The translations under genes and the position numbers were made by a program. A stretch of DNA of 64,000 bases from Chlorobiota bacterium. Its GTDB lineage: Bacteria; Bacteroidota; Ignavibacteria; OLB7. Below, piece by piece: positions 43,179 to 52,627 of the stretch. Every line of letters begins with the position of its first letter. Positions within the stretch are counted from its first letter, which is position 1. The DNA lies in contig JADJXR010000001.1 of assembly GCA_016710285.1 (NCBI GenBank), positions 992,001 through 1,056,000 on the forward strand, in the 5' to 3' direction. The notes under the pieces were generated by a model. That model saw nothing but the letters and a program-made list of their open reading frames with translations. It did no database searches and was not told the origin of the DNA.

Positions 43179-46100
43179 TTATCGCTGAATCGTCATTGTG
43201 CGGGCCAGCGTTTGGCCGTTGACCGTTAGGCGGTAGTGATACAACCCGCTGGCCAATCCGCGAACATCCACCGTGACCCGATGCACACCCGCTTCGCTGA
43301 TGCCGCTTTGCAGCACGCTGATCTGCTTGCCATTGGCATCGTACAACGCCAATGCCACTTCACCGCTCTGGCGCAGTTCATACGCGATCTCCACACGGTC
43401 GTGGCCAGGGTTTGGCACGTTCTGCCACAGCTTCATCCCGTAGCTGAACTCCGCATCTTCCACCCCGCTTGTGCCTGCGTCCTGGCCGGTCACCGGTTCC
43501 AGCTTGGTGGCTGTGCCGCCAAGTGCCACCGTCTGCGCGCCGTTGGTGGCGTTGCTGGCAATGGTCAGCGTTGCGCTGCTGGTTCCCTTGTTCAGCGGGC
43601 GGTAGGTTACTTCTAGATATTCCGTCTGCCCGGGAGCCAGGGTGGTCCGTGGAATCCGGCCTAACGTGTAGTCGGTTGAGGTTGGGCCGCTGATGGTCGT
43701 GGTTCCCAGCTTCAGCGGGATTGTGCCGTTGTTCGTAATCATCACCGTTTGCCGCGCAATCTTCCCAACAGGAATCGTCACGTTGTCGAACAGCGAAGCA
43801 GGGCTAACCGTTAGCGTCCGTGTTCCGGCTTCGCCGCTCAAATTCAAGCGAACAACATCCCCTGTGCTCAGCGTTAGCTCCAGCGTTGCCGTCCGCGGCC
43901 CCGGCTGGCTGGCCGGTGCTGGCGTGTGAACAACCGAGAAATGCATTGCCGCGCCTGGCATCACCGCAAATGGAACGGAGGGCCACGGGTTGGCGGTGTT
44001 CATCGTGAACTCGACGGCATCCGGGCCGGTAATCTCCATCTTGGTGATATACACCAGCTCGCGCGTGGTGTTCTCCACCATTGCGCTGGCGGTTGATTGG
44101 TCAGCAACGGAGCCGCCAATTACCGCTGGCGGGAACACTGCGCCACGGGCTTCCAATCCTGCCGAGCCAACCCCCGTGACATCCCAGTAGTAGGCACCAC
44201 GCTCGGTAAGCCCCGGAACAAGAATCGTCGAGTCGTTCGTTTGCATCCAGATCGCGACGCGGCGCGTTCCCGTGCGCGATGGCGTGAACATAAACTTCAC
44301 TTGTGATGAATCCCCCGGTGCCAGCACCCACGTGTCGCTGTTCTGGTCCACCGTGACGTTGGCAAATGCCTCCAGAATCTTGAATTCGTTCTTGTCGCCA
44401 CTGGTGATGTGGAATTTCTTCCGGTCAATCCGAAGGTCGCACGCGCCGGTGTTGTAGATGGTCACCGTCTTCTCCGACGAAGCTCCAATCATCGCCGATG
44501 GCATCGTGACCGGCTTCGGCAGGGTTGTGCCGTCGGCAATATCGGTTGGGCGGGAACCAAGCCCACGCCCGAACAGCTCCAGCACCAACAGTCCATCACG
44601 GGTAACTCCGTCTGGGTCAACCCCCGTGAAGTTTGCGGCGTTCGTGTTGATGAACATCCTCGTGAACCGCTTGCCCGGCAGTTGCGGAACAAAGGTCAGA
44701 TAGAAGGTGCTGGTTCCGGCCTCTGGCGTCTCCAGCGGGTATTGCGGGAAGAAGTTCAACGGGCGCGGCGCAACGCCGGGGTCGGTGGTGATGAAGTAAT
44801 CCACCGTGGAGATTGGGTTCCAGAATTGATCCCGTTCCAGCGGATACTTCGGCACCCCTTGCCCGTAGGTCGTGTCCATTTCATAAGCACCCATGACACT
44901 GAAGATGCGGAAGGTCCCTTCCCCCACGTTCTTGACGGTGATCGGAATCGTCACGGCGTACTCACCAGCGCAGAGGTAATCCTTCTTGAAGAACTCCGTG
45001 TTCGGGCCAATTTTGTCGGCACCAACGTAGAAGTCAGCACCGGCCGCACGCGAGAAGGCGTACAGCGTGTAGGTGCGGGTTCCGTCCTCGGTCGTCACCT
45101 GTATCGTTGCTGGCTGATAACCAACGCCCAACGGTGAGAAGCGAATAACCGGGGTATAGCTTTCCGTCCCATTTAAGGTCCTGGAGTAGCTGGTTACCAG
45201 CTGCAAGGTGTTGGGGTGGACAAGCCGATACTGCCCGGTTGGGTCGGTGATCGTCACGGTTGTGAGGAATCCCGAGTTGGTGTTGCTGTTGGTGTTCGCA
45301 ACCGTGAACGGCGTGAAATCCTCGAAGAATAAGCGGTCAACCTTGATCCCTTTCATCAACGTGTCGCCACTTGCCATTGCCGCGGTCCCCCCCTCGGCAA
45401 GATCGCCGGTGTAGCCAACGCGGGTGGTTCCCTGGGCAACCAATGTGTAGCTGCGCGAGAACCCGTTGTTGTCCGTCACCACCAGCGTAGCGGTGCGGAT
45501 GCCCAACGCACTTGGGGTAAAATTGATCGTTGGCGTTAAGGTTTGGCCACTGGCAATGGTCCCTGTTGATGGAGTGATGGAGTAATCAGCAGCGTTGGTC
45601 CCCGAAATCGTATAGGTGTACACCCGGCTTGCACACGCCGGATAATCACCCAGCCCAAGCGTAATGCTCAGTGGCTGAAAAGCTCCGCTGCTCCCCCGCT
45701 GGACCATAAGCCCCTTCAGCAAGCTATCGCCATTTGCCATTGCTGCCGTCCCCCCCTGCGCTATGTTGCCAGTAATAGCAATGTTCGGATCGCATGGCAC
45801 GAAACGATAGATGGTATTTGCAGGAAGCAAGTGCTGCGGATTCGCACCAGCAAGCAGATTGATATTAGCAGGATCGCCCCCGATAGTTAGCGATAGTCCG
45901 GCACCCTGAGCCGTTGGGGGAACCCACCGGATGTTATTAGTTGTCCCGCTCTTTGTGGCTCCAATAGAAGCACTACGGGAAGTAACGGTGGGCATATTGA
46001 TGTAAACGAAGTCAATCATATCCGTCCGCTCATACAAGCGTACTTGATATTCATACGGAACAACGGAAGTTCCGCTTGGATATGCCCCAACTCGCCACTG

Positions 46101-46583
46101 GACGGTGAGCACCCGGTTAGGGGCAGTGCCGGTCACAATGTAGGAGATTTTTGAGGTGGAGGTGCTGGAGGCATTGAGCGTCATGTGTTGGTCATCCCAC
46201 CAAGCAGCAATAACAGGGTTGTTGGTTGTGCTCCCCAGATTATTGCTAAACGTGGAGTTGATACTCACCGTTCCGTTGTTGCCAAGCCCCATCATCCCAT
46301 TCACCCCGGCTCTGAACTGGGTGTAGCTGGTTCCATCCAACTTGAAGGTGAACCCGATATCTATAACCTTTGAGTAGCCATCATCAATGTTCAACGATCC
46401 GCTACCATCCATGGTAAGGGTGGTGTCGGCTGTCATGTCGGTTGGGGCACCTGTTCCGACCTGGTAGTAGTAGTTGCTTGCAAACGTGCTTTTCGCCGTC
46501 TGCGTTCCCCCCGCAAAAAGTGCCATTACAGCAGCCAGCATCCAGCCGATGCGCCGCCATGGCCGTAGTAGTTTCCGTTGCAT
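43179..46583 (-). CDS. Very large secreted protein with choice-of-anchor D / ASPM-SPD-2-Hydin domains and T9SS tail
   Basis: 1134 residues from the ATG at 46583, chosen because AGGAG lies 5 nt upstream (46589-46593). A signal peptide (WRRIGWMLAAVMALFAGGTQ) leads into a choice-of-anchor-like domain (IGFTFKLDGTSYTQFRAGVN). An internal repeat follows: TGNIAQGGTAAMANGDSLLK and TGDLAEGGTAAMASGDTLMK. Several ASPM-SPD-2-Hydin modules are visible (VTIYNTGACDLRI, PGDSSQVKFMFTPSRTGTRR, TVMITNNGTIPLKL, SATLTIASNATNGAQTVALG). The C-terminus (LWQNVPNPGHDRVEIAYEL ... LASGLYHYRLTVNGQTLART) is a T9SS type A sorting domain. A secreted structural or adhesive role is likely; no enzyme motif seen. Confidence 0.88.
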   Translation of the reverse strand: MQRKLLRPWRRIGWMLAAVMALFAGGTQTAKSTFASNYYYQVGTGAPTDMTADTTLTMDGSGSLNIDDGYSKVIDIGFTFKLDGTSYTQFRAGVNGMMGLGNNGTVSINSTFSNNLGSTTNNPVIAAWWDDQHMTLNASSTSTSKISYIVTGTAPNRVLTVQWRVGAYPSGTSVVPYEYQVRLYERTDMIDFVYINMPTVTSRSASIGATKSGTTNNIRWVPPTAQGAGLSLTIGGDPANINLLAGANPQHLLPANTIYRFVPCDPNIAITGNIAQGGTAAMANGDSLLKGLMVQRGSSGAFQPLSITLGLGDYPACASRVYTYTISGTNAADYSITPSTGTIASGQTLTPTINFTPSALGIRTATLVVTDNNGFSRSYTLVAQGTTRVGYTGDLAEGGTAAMASGDTLMKGIKVDRLFFEDFTPFTVANTNSNTNSGFLTTVTITDPTGQYRLVHPNTLQLVTSYSRTLNGTESYTPVIRFSPLGVGYQPATIQVTTEDGTRTYTLYAFSRAAGADFYVGADKIGPNTEFFKKDYLCAGEYAVTIPITVKNVGEGTFRIFSVMGAYEMDTTYGQGVPKYPLERDQFWNPISTVDYFITTDPGVAPRPLNFFPQYPLETPEAGTSTFYLTFVPQLPGKRFTRMFINTNAANFTGVDPDGVTRDGLLVLELFGRGLGSRPTDIADGTTLPKPVTMPSAMIGASSEKTVTIYNTGACDLRIDRKKFHITSGDKNEFKILEAFANVTVDQNSDTWVLAPGDSSQVKFMFTPSRTGTRRVAIWMQTNDSTILVPGLTERGAYYWDVTGVGSAGLEARGAVFPPAVIGGSVADQSTASAMVENTTRELVYITKMEITGPDAVEFTMNTANPWPSVPFAVMPGAAMHFSVVHTPAPASQPGPRTATLELTLSTGDVVRLNLSGEAGTRTLTVSPASLFDNVTIPVGKIARQTVMITNNGTIPLKLGTTTISGPTSTDYTLGRIPRTTLAPGQTEYLEVTYRPLNKGTSSATLTIASNATNGAQTVALGGTATKLEPVTGQDAGTSGVEDAEFSYGMKLWQNVPNPGHDRVEIAYELRQSGEVALALYDANGKQISVLQSGISEAGVHRVTVDVRGLASGLYHYRLTVNGQTLARTMTIQR

Positions 46584-47059
46584 AACGTCTCCTGTTGTCA
46601 TCCTTAGAAATGGTTTATGTGATGTTCTGGAGCTTTTGTTCGCTATGTATCTGTTGGAAGAAGAGTAGAATGGGGGGGAGGGAGAGAAAGGAGGAATCGG
46701 TGGCCACGCCTTCCGTTCCTCTGTGCCTACCGAATTGCTGGTGCTGCTGAAGTCATTATGGATATGAGAGGCCGCGGCTCCAAGCAGATGTTTTTTTTAC
46801 AACAACCTTAATCCCCGGTGCTGCGGAGCTTTTGGCGGTGGCCCACCATCTGTACATGCGGGCCGCTTGGGATACCTGTTGCCAAATATAACACCGCAAG
46901 GTTAGCTGGCAAGCCTTTCTTGCCGGTTGTTTTTTGCGCCCGAGTTTCCGCCCCGGCCCGCATTGCCGCAGCACCGCACGGCAATTACCCGCCGTTGCAA
47001 TCCCCCTGCAAGAAATCACCATATTTGCCCCACACAGTTATAAAGAAGAGCACACAACC
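46584..47059. other. Divergent gene-free region upstream of tal
   Basis: It separates the minus-strand surface gene from the plus-strand transaldolase. Except for a small GGCAAG/CTTGCC hairpin with a T-run (46908-46935) nothing recognisable was seen; no riboswitch signature was found. Confidence 0.4.
46908..46935 (+). terminator. Small terminator-like hairpin upstream of tal
   Basis: GGCAAG (46908-46913) and CTTGCC (46919-46924) pair around CCTTT, followed by GGTTGTTTTTT. It lies 125 nt before the tal ATG with no plus-strand gene upstream, so it could be an attenuator in the leader or fortuitous. Confidence 0.35.
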
Positions 47060-48145
47060 ATGAACCCACTTCAGCAGCTTCTTGAGCAGGGCCAGTCTAT
47101 CTGGTATGATTTTATCAGCCGCCAGTTTATCGCCAACGGAACCATGCAGCAGCTGGTTGACCAGGGCGTGCGTGGCATGACCAGCAACCCCACCATCTTC
47201 GAAAAAGCAATCGCCGGCGGAAGCGATTATGATGAACAGATCCAGCAACTCAGCAACGCAGGGAACACAACCAGCGAGATTGCCCTGCAGCTGTTTATGA
47301 CCGACGTCCGCCGCGCCTGCGACGTGATGCGCCCAATCTACGATGCCAGCAACGGAGCCGATGGCTTCATCTCCCTTGAAGTCAGCCCAACGCTGGCCAA
47401 CGACACCGAAGGAACCATCACCGAGGCCGAACGGATTTGGCGCGAGGTGGACCGCCCCAACGTGATGATTAAAATCCCCGCCACCCCAGAAGGAATCCCG
47501 GCAGTCCGCCGCTGCATTGCCGCCGGGATCAACATCAACATCACCCTGATGTTCTCGCTGCAGCAGTACCGGGCCGTTGCCGAGGCGTACATTGGTGGAT
47601 TGGAGGACCGTTTGGCGGCTGGCGGCGCGATTGCCGGGATTGCCTCGGTCGCCAGCGTCTTCGTCAGCCGGATTGATTCGCTGATTGATGGCTTGCTTGG
47701 CAAGATCGGAACCCCAGAAGCCACCGCGCTGCAAGGGAAAGCAGCGGTTGCCAACACAAAGCTCACTTACCAAATCTTCAAAACAATGTTCAGCGGGGAA
47801 CGGTGGGAACGGCTTGCCCAGCACGGTGCGCAGCTGCAACGCCCGCTTTGGGCCAGCACCTCGGTGAAAAACCCTGCCTACCCGGACCTGCTGTACGTTG
47901 ACACCTTGATTGGCCCATGGACGGTGAACACCGTTCCGCCGGAGACGTTGGTGGCAATCATGGACCATGCCACGGTCCAGCCAACCATTGAAACAGGAAT
48001 CGAGGAGGCCGAAGCAACCTTGCGCCAGCTTACCGAAGTCGGGATTGATATGCCAAACGTGATGGATCAGCTGCTGAACGAAGGGGTGGAAAAATTCACC
48101 GCATCGTTCGGCTCGCTCTTTGCCAAGATCGAAGCAAAACGGTGA
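47060..48145 (+). CDS. tal: Transaldolase
   Basis: 361 residues, the large (tal-pgi/TalB-independent) subclass. It moves the dihydroxyacetone unit in the non-oxidative pentose phosphate pathway. The ATG at 47060 gives MNPLQQLLEQGQSIWYDFIS. Motifs: GVRGMTSNPTIFEKAI, ISLEVSPTLANDTEGTI, PNVMIKIPATPEGIPAVRR (containing the Schiff-base lysine of IKIPAT), INITLMFSLQQY, SVASVFVSRID and QRPLWASTSVKNPAYPDLLY. A terminator follows 36 nt after the stop, so it is a single-gene unit. Confidence 0.96.
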   Translation: MNPLQQLLEQGQSIWYDFISRQFIANGTMQQLVDQGVRGMTSNPTIFEKAIAGGSDYDEQIQQLSNAGNTTSEIALQLFMTDVRRACDVMRPIYDASNGADGFISLEVSPTLANDTEGTITEAERIWREVDRPNVMIKIPATPEGIPAVRRCIAAGININITLMFSLQQYRAVAEAYIGGLEDRLAAGGAIAGIASVASVFVSRIDSLIDGLLGKIGTPEATALQGKAAVANTKLTYQIFKTMFSGERWERLAQHGAQLQRPLWASTSVKNPAYPDLLYVDTLIGPWTVNTVPPETLVAIMDHATVQPTIETGIEEAEATLRQLTEVGIDMPNVMDQLLNEGVEKFTASFGSLFAKIEAKR

Positions 48146-48181
48146 GCATTGGCGGCAAGGAACCAGAAAGAACTTTAGAGA

Positions 48182-48227
48182 TAGAGAGAAGAACGCGGGG
48201 ACACCCCTTCTTCTCTCTACTTTTTTT
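48182..48227 (+). terminator. Intrinsic terminator after tal
   Basis: TAGAGAGAAGAA and TTCTTCTCTCTA form a perfect 12-bp stem with a 14-nt loop (CGCGGGGACACCCC, itself able to pair), followed by C and seven T. A textbook rho-independent terminator, 36 nt after the tal stop. Confidence 0.9.
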
Positions 48228-48316
48228 ACTCCATCCCTCCTCTTCTCCCCATGATTATCAACATTTGTCGCCCCAACCCCTTGCATCATAGCGGATGATG
48301 GGCGAAATTCGGGGGA

Positions 48317-48919
48317 GTGAAGCGTCAATCCAGAAACCAACGCTTCAAGGAGGCACAATTCCCCAGGTTTGTTCCGATATCCGATGATGGTGTTGTCGCG
48401 CCTGTGTTGGCGACGCTGGGCAACAAGGTGCTGGTTCTGAACCAGAACTACGAGCCGCTCAGCGTCTGCAATGTCCAGAAAGCCGTGGTGCTGCTCTGGC
48501 TTGGCAAAGCCGAGTTGATTGCTGCCCGCCCCGACCGAAACCTGCGAACCATCCGTTCCCGCTATCCCTATCCCAGCGTTGTGCGGCTTAATGTGTACGT
48601 CCACATTCCGTTCAAAAAAGTGGAGCTAACGCGGAAGAACATCCTGCGCCGCGACCACTTCCGTTGCGCTTACTGCGCCCGCCCAACCCCTCCGCTGACC
48701 ATTGACCATATCATGCCAAAGTCACGCGGGGGTGGCGATACATGGGAGAATTTGGTGTGCGCCTGCGTGCGGTGCAACAATCGCAAAGGGGACCGCACGC
48801 CGGACGAAGCGGGGATGCGCTTGCTGTTCCGTCCGTTCCGCCCAAACCACGTCACCTTTATCCAGAACGTGGTGGGAACGGTTGACAGGGAATGGGAGCC
48901 ATACCTGTTTATGCGCTGA
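48317..48919 (+). CDS. HNH endonuclease
   Basis: 200 residues starting at a GTG (no in-frame ATG lies nearby). After a variable N-terminus it has VLVLNQNYEPLSVCNVQKAV typical of the 5-methylcytosine-restriction-like HNH group common in Bacteroidota. The nuclease core is CAYCARPTPPLTIDHIMPKS, then GGGDTWENLVCACVRCNNRK. The histidine of IDH, the asparagine of WEN and the CxxC zinc pairs complete the HNH. These proteins are chromosomal, often single, and of unknown role. It follows the tal terminator and stands alone. Confidence 0.93.
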   Translation: MKRQSRNQRFKEAQFPRFVPISDDGVVAPVLATLGNKVLVLNQNYEPLSVCNVQKAVVLLWLGKAELIAARPDRNLRTIRSRYPYPSVVRLNVYVHIPFKKVELTRKNILRRDHFRCAYCARPTPPLTIDHIMPKSRGGGDTWENLVCACVRCNNRKGDRTPDEAGMRLLFRPFRPNHVTFIQNVVGTVDREWEPYLFMR

Positions 48920-49079
48920 CCAACACGACCAATCGCTACTGCCATTCCAATGGCGCATCGGCGGTAAGGCTTTTCCGCTTGCCGCTGGTTTTCTTTGCTC
49001 TTTTTGCTTCTTGCTATCCCTTCTTCATAGCTTTCTTCATCGTCTTCTTCTGCCTATCTAACCTTCCATCCAATCTGCT

Positions 49080-49313
49080 ATGCCGCAACCTTCCCAGCAA
49101 TCTCCATCCGGCACTTCCCCAATGTTTGCGCGTGCAAAACGCGCCGGATGCTGGGCCGTGGGAACCCTGCTGCTGGCCCTGTTCTTCCTTATCGGAACCC
49201 TGGTCTCGTTGCTGAACGGGGATCTGCTAACCACCATCCAAGGGGGAGCGTTGGGGGCGGTGGCAATCGGGCTTGCGATCTACTTGGCGCAGCGGCATCA
49301 GCGGAGCCGGTAG
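49080..49313 (+). CDS. Small two-transmembrane protein
   Basis: 77 residues. The N-terminal ~25 residues are polar and proline/serine-rich; two hydrophobic stretches follow (VGTLLLALFFLIGTLVSLL and GGALGAVAIGLAIYLAQ), separated by a short loop (NGDLLTTIQ). The end is basic (RHQRSR). No family is recognised. Coding is plausible from the membrane pattern and plus-strand position between the HNH and E1 genes. A leaderless-looking start and no strong ribosome-binding site make it less certain. Confidence 0.55.
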   Translation: MPQPSQQSPSGTSPMFARAKRAGCWAVGTLLLALFFLIGTLVSLLNGDLLTTIQGGALGAVAIGLAIYLAQRHQRSR

Positions 49314-49430
49314 CCCCCCCGGAGGCCTATCCATCTTGCACCCTGCACCCTTCATAATTCCTAACGTGGTCCGATTTCCCGCTTCCCTATTTTCGCGGCG
49401 CACTATTCTCAATGGCAACCGATTAGGCTT

Positions 49431-51410
49431 ATGAAGTTCGACCGCACCAACCATTCCGACGAATCCCTTCTGCACCTGTACGAAGCAATCTTGCTGCCAC
49501 GCATGATTGAGGAGAAGATGCTGATCCTGCTGCGGCAAGGGCGCATCAGCAAATGGTTTTCGGGGATTGGGCAGGAGGCTATCTCCGTTGGAATGACCCA
49601 AGCAATCCGCCACGGCGATTACATCCTTCCGCTCCATCGCAATCTGGGCGTGTTCACCGGGCGGCAGATGCCCCTTGACCGCCTGTTCCGCCAGTGGCAG
49701 GGGAAGGCCGACGGCTACACCAAAGGGCGCGACCGCAGCTTCCACTTCGGAACGCCGGACCACCGCGTTATCGGGATGATCTCACACCTCGGCGCGATGC
49801 TTGGCGTGGCCGATGGGATCGCGCTTGCCAGCAATTTGGACCGCGAGGAGACGATTGCCGTGGTCTTCAGCGGCGACGGCGGCGCAAGCGAAGGGGATTT
49901 CCACGAGGCAATCAACGTTGCGGCGGTGTGGGAGCTTCCGGTGATCTTTCTTGTTGAGAACAACGGCTACGGGCTTAGCACGCCATCGCGCAACCAGTTC
50001 CGCTTCAAACAGTTCATTGATAAAGCCATTGGCTACGGAATCGAAGGGGTGCAGGTGGATGGGAATAACGTGCTGGAAGTCTATGATGCCGTTGCCGCCA
50101 TTGCCGCAAAAATGCGCACCGACCGCAAGCCGGTGATCCTTGAGGGGCTTACCTTCCGAATGCGCGGCCACGAAGAAGCATCCGGCACCGCTTACGTCCC
50201 AAAGGAGCTGTTCGAGGAGTGGGAGCTGAAGGACCCGGTGAAGAACTACGAGGCGTTCCTCCTTTCCAGCGGATTGCTGACCGAGGAGCGGATCCGCGAA
50301 ATCCGCAAGCGGCTGAAGGACCAGATCGAAGCTGGCGTTGATGCCATGCTTGACGCACCGGACCCGGTCCCGAACCCATCAACCGAACTGGCCGATGTCT
50401 ATGCCCCGGGAAGCCCTGCGCCGGTTGATCCGGAGCGGAAAGTCTTCAGCGAAAAACGGCTGGTGGATGCCGTCAGCGACGCGCTTCGCCAGGGGATGGA
50501 GCGGGACCCAAAGCTGGTAATCATGGGCCAAGACATTGCCGAGTACGGCGGCGTGTTCAAGGTGACGGAAGGGTTTGTGGAGAAGTTCGGGGCCGAGCGT
50601 GTGCGGAACACTCCGCTCTGCGAGTCGGCAATTGTTGGGGCGGGGCTTGGGCTTTCCATTGGCGGAAGGGCCTCGGTGGTGGAGATGCAGTTCTCCGATT
50701 TCGTCACCTGCGGGTTCAATCAAATCGTCAACAATCTTGCCAAAACCCACTACCGCTGGGGGCAGCCGGTGAACGTCACCGTGCGGATGCCAACCGGCGC
50801 AGGCGTTGGCGCGGGGCCCTTCCACTCGCAAAGCACCGAGGCCTGGTTCACCCACGTTCCTGGCTTGAAAGTGGCGTACCCCGCCACCCCGTTCGATGCC
50901 AAAGGATTGCTGACCGCCGCCCTTGCCGAGCCAAACCCTGTGATGTTTTTTGAGCACAAACTGCTCTACCGAAGCATCAAAGGGATGGTTCCCGACGACT
51001 ACTACACGCTGCCGTTTGGCCAAGCACGTGTGGCCCGCGTGGGGGCGCGGCTCACCCTTGTCACCTACGGATTGGGGGTCCACTGGGCAACCGCCCTGGC
51101 CGATGAACTTCCCGATGCGGACATTGAGGTGATTGACTTACGGACGCTGATCCCGTGGGATCAAGATGCCGTCTTTCAGTCGGTCCAGAAAACCGGGCGA
51201 TGCTTGGTGCTGCATGAGGACACGTTGACCGGAGGGTTCGGCGGAGAGATTGCCGCAACGATTTCCGAAAAGATGTTCCACTGGCTGGACGCGCCGGTGG
51301 TGCGGGTCGGCTCGATGGACACCCCCGTCCCATTTAATCGCGGGCTGGAAGAGCAGTTCTTTGCCAAACACCAACTCCGCAACAAGGTGATGGAGGTTCT
51401 GGCGTATTAG
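49431..51410 (+). CDS. Fused E1 alpha-beta subunit of a 2-oxoacid dehydrogenase
   Basis: 659 residues joining the two E1 subunits that are separate proteins in many bacteria. The alpha half (1-~330) has the thiamine-diphosphate motif FSGDGGASEGDFHEAINVAA followed by FLVENNGYGLSTP (GDG-x-N). The beta half (~345-659) has IMGQDIAEYGGVFKVTEGF, PTGAGVGAGPFHSQSTEAWF, and LRTLIPWDQDA near the end, with DTLTGGFGGEIAA. Such fused forms are typical of Bacteroidota branched-chain or pyruvate-type dehydrogenases; substrate cannot be fixed from motifs. No E2 or E3 gene is adjacent. Confidence 0.9.
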   Translation: MKFDRTNHSDESLLHLYEAILLPRMIEEKMLILLRQGRISKWFSGIGQEAISVGMTQAIRHGDYILPLHRNLGVFTGRQMPLDRLFRQWQGKADGYTKGRDRSFHFGTPDHRVIGMISHLGAMLGVADGIALASNLDREETIAVVFSGDGGASEGDFHEAINVAAVWELPVIFLVENNGYGLSTPSRNQFRFKQFIDKAIGYGIEGVQVDGNNVLEVYDAVAAIAAKMRTDRKPVILEGLTFRMRGHEEASGTAYVPKELFEEWELKDPVKNYEAFLLSSGLLTEERIREIRKRLKDQIEAGVDAMLDAPDPVPNPSTELADVYAPGSPAPVDPERKVFSEKRLVDAVSDALRQGMERDPKLVIMGQDIAEYGGVFKVTEGFVEKFGAERVRNTPLCESAIVGAGLGLSIGGRASVVEMQFSDFVTCGFNQIVNNLAKTHYRWGQPVNVTVRMPTGAGVGAGPFHSQSTEAWFTHVPGLKVAYPATPFDAKGLLTAALAEPNPVMFFEHKLLYRSIKGMVPDDYYTLPFGQARVARVGARLTLVTYGLGVHWATALADELPDADIEVIDLRTLIPWDQDAVFQSVQKTGRCLVLHEDTLTGGFGGEIAATISEKMFHWLDAPVVRVGSMDTPVPFNRGLEEQFFAKHQLRNKVMEVLAY

Positions 51411-51466
51411 CCTGGAGGTGAGAAGGGAGAGGCATTGAGCAGCGGCAGGTGCCACGGCGGTGATGG

Positions 51467-52627
51467 TTACTGCTGGACGGGCTGGTTCCTTTCCGCCACT
51501 TCCACAATCAACTCTTCTAAGCCTTCCAGCGCACGTTCCGTGGGGATGGTCCCAACCGGGAGTGAGTCCACGGAAACAACCACGCGGTACGGGACCCCAA
51601 ACGGCCGCCATTCTGCCGCGGCCCGGCCACCAACGTACAGCCCCACCACCGGCGTTCCAACTGCCGAGGCCATGTGGATGATTCCGGTGTCGGGGGTGAA
51701 AGCCATCCAACTTTGTTTGATTACTGCGATCACCTCCATCACATCGTTGGTGCGGGGGTAGGCCGTAACCCGTTCATCCTGAAGCAGTTGCTGCAATTGG
51801 TCCGCGCTTTTGGTGTCGTTCGGGGTGGCCAGCAGCAGCAACCGTAGGGTGGGATAACGAACCAGAACCTCGCGCAGCAGCTCATGGAACCGCTCAATCG
51901 GCCAACGATTCCGTTCCCGTGCGGTTGAAAGATTCACCGCCAATATCTGCTCCCCCTGCAACCCAAGCTCGGCAAGCCGTTGCTGCGCCGCCAGCGCGGA
52001 AGCCTCAGGGATGGCAACGTACGGCTGGATTGCCTCAATCGAATCAGGGATGTTGAAGGTGTCGGCCACCAGCATCAACATCTTCTCCCACATGCTCCGT
52101 ATCTGGGCCGCACGGTCCGACTGCACGTTGAAGTAGGCGTGGTAGCGTGGGTCGCGGTTCACGGTGGCTTTGATGGCGAACCTTCCCCCCATCAGGTTTG
52201 CCAGCATTCCGGTGTTGGTTCCTTTCCCAAAAATGCACGCCAGCACAACGTCGTACCGGCTTCTTCGCGCCGTGCGAATCGCCTTCACCATTGGCCAAAA
52301 CCCGCGTGGCATCAGGATCACCGCATCAACGTTCGGGTCGTGCTCAATCAGCACGCGGTTGCTTGGCGAGGCCACCACGTGGATTTGGATCTGCGGGTTC
52401 AGTTGCTTCAGCAGCCGGAACATCGGCATGGTGGTAAGCATATCGCCAAGCACGTCGTGGCGAAGGAACAGGACCCGACGCACCGCGGCCGGGTCCAGCC
52501 GTTCCTGCAAAGGGCGGTTCCGCCAAACCCAGCGGCTTACGCTGCGCAGGAACGCACGGTTGGCGCGCTCCACTGGTTTCAGGAACGCGCCCACACGCTG
52601 CAATGCTTGCCCCACCACGCTAGGCAT
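51467..52627 (-). CDS. Glycosyltransferase family 9 (heptosyltransferase-like)
   Basis: 386 residues from the ATG at 52627 (an ATG at 52645 would add six). The N-terminal domain has the GT9 motif LFLRHDVLGDMLTTMPMFRL, as in ADP-heptose:LPS heptosyltransferases. The C-terminal domain has LAVNLSTARERNRWPIERFH and SWMAFTPDTGIIHMASAVGT, PVVGLYVGG. It transfers a sugar onto LPS core or a related surface glycan; donor and acceptor not assignable. Its start overlaps the end of tyrS by 8 nt on the same strand, suggesting translational coupling. Confidence 0.9.
   Translation of the reverse strand: MPSVVGQALQRVGAFLKPVERANRAFLRSVSRWVWRNRPLQERLDPAAVRRVLFLRHDVLGDMLTTMPMFRLLKQLNPQIQIHVVASPSNRVLIEHDPNVDAVILMPRGFWPMVKAIRTARRSRYDVVLACIFGKGTNTGMLANLMGGRFAIKATVNRDPRYHAYFNVQSDRAAQIRSMWEKMLMLVADTFNIPDSIEAIQPYVAIPEASALAAQQRLAELGLQGEQILAVNLSTARERNRWPIERFHELLREVLVRYPTLRLLLLATPNDTKSADQLQQLLQDERVTAYPRTNDVMEVIAVIKQSWMAFTPDTGIIHMASAVGTPVVGLYVGGRAAAEWRPFGVPYRVVVSVDSLPVGTIPTERALEGLEELIVEVAERNQPVQQ

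Noticed and set aside
46985..48604. 539-codon minus-strand frame across tal and the HNH gene
   Set aside because: It spans two well-supported plus-strand genes and their terminator.
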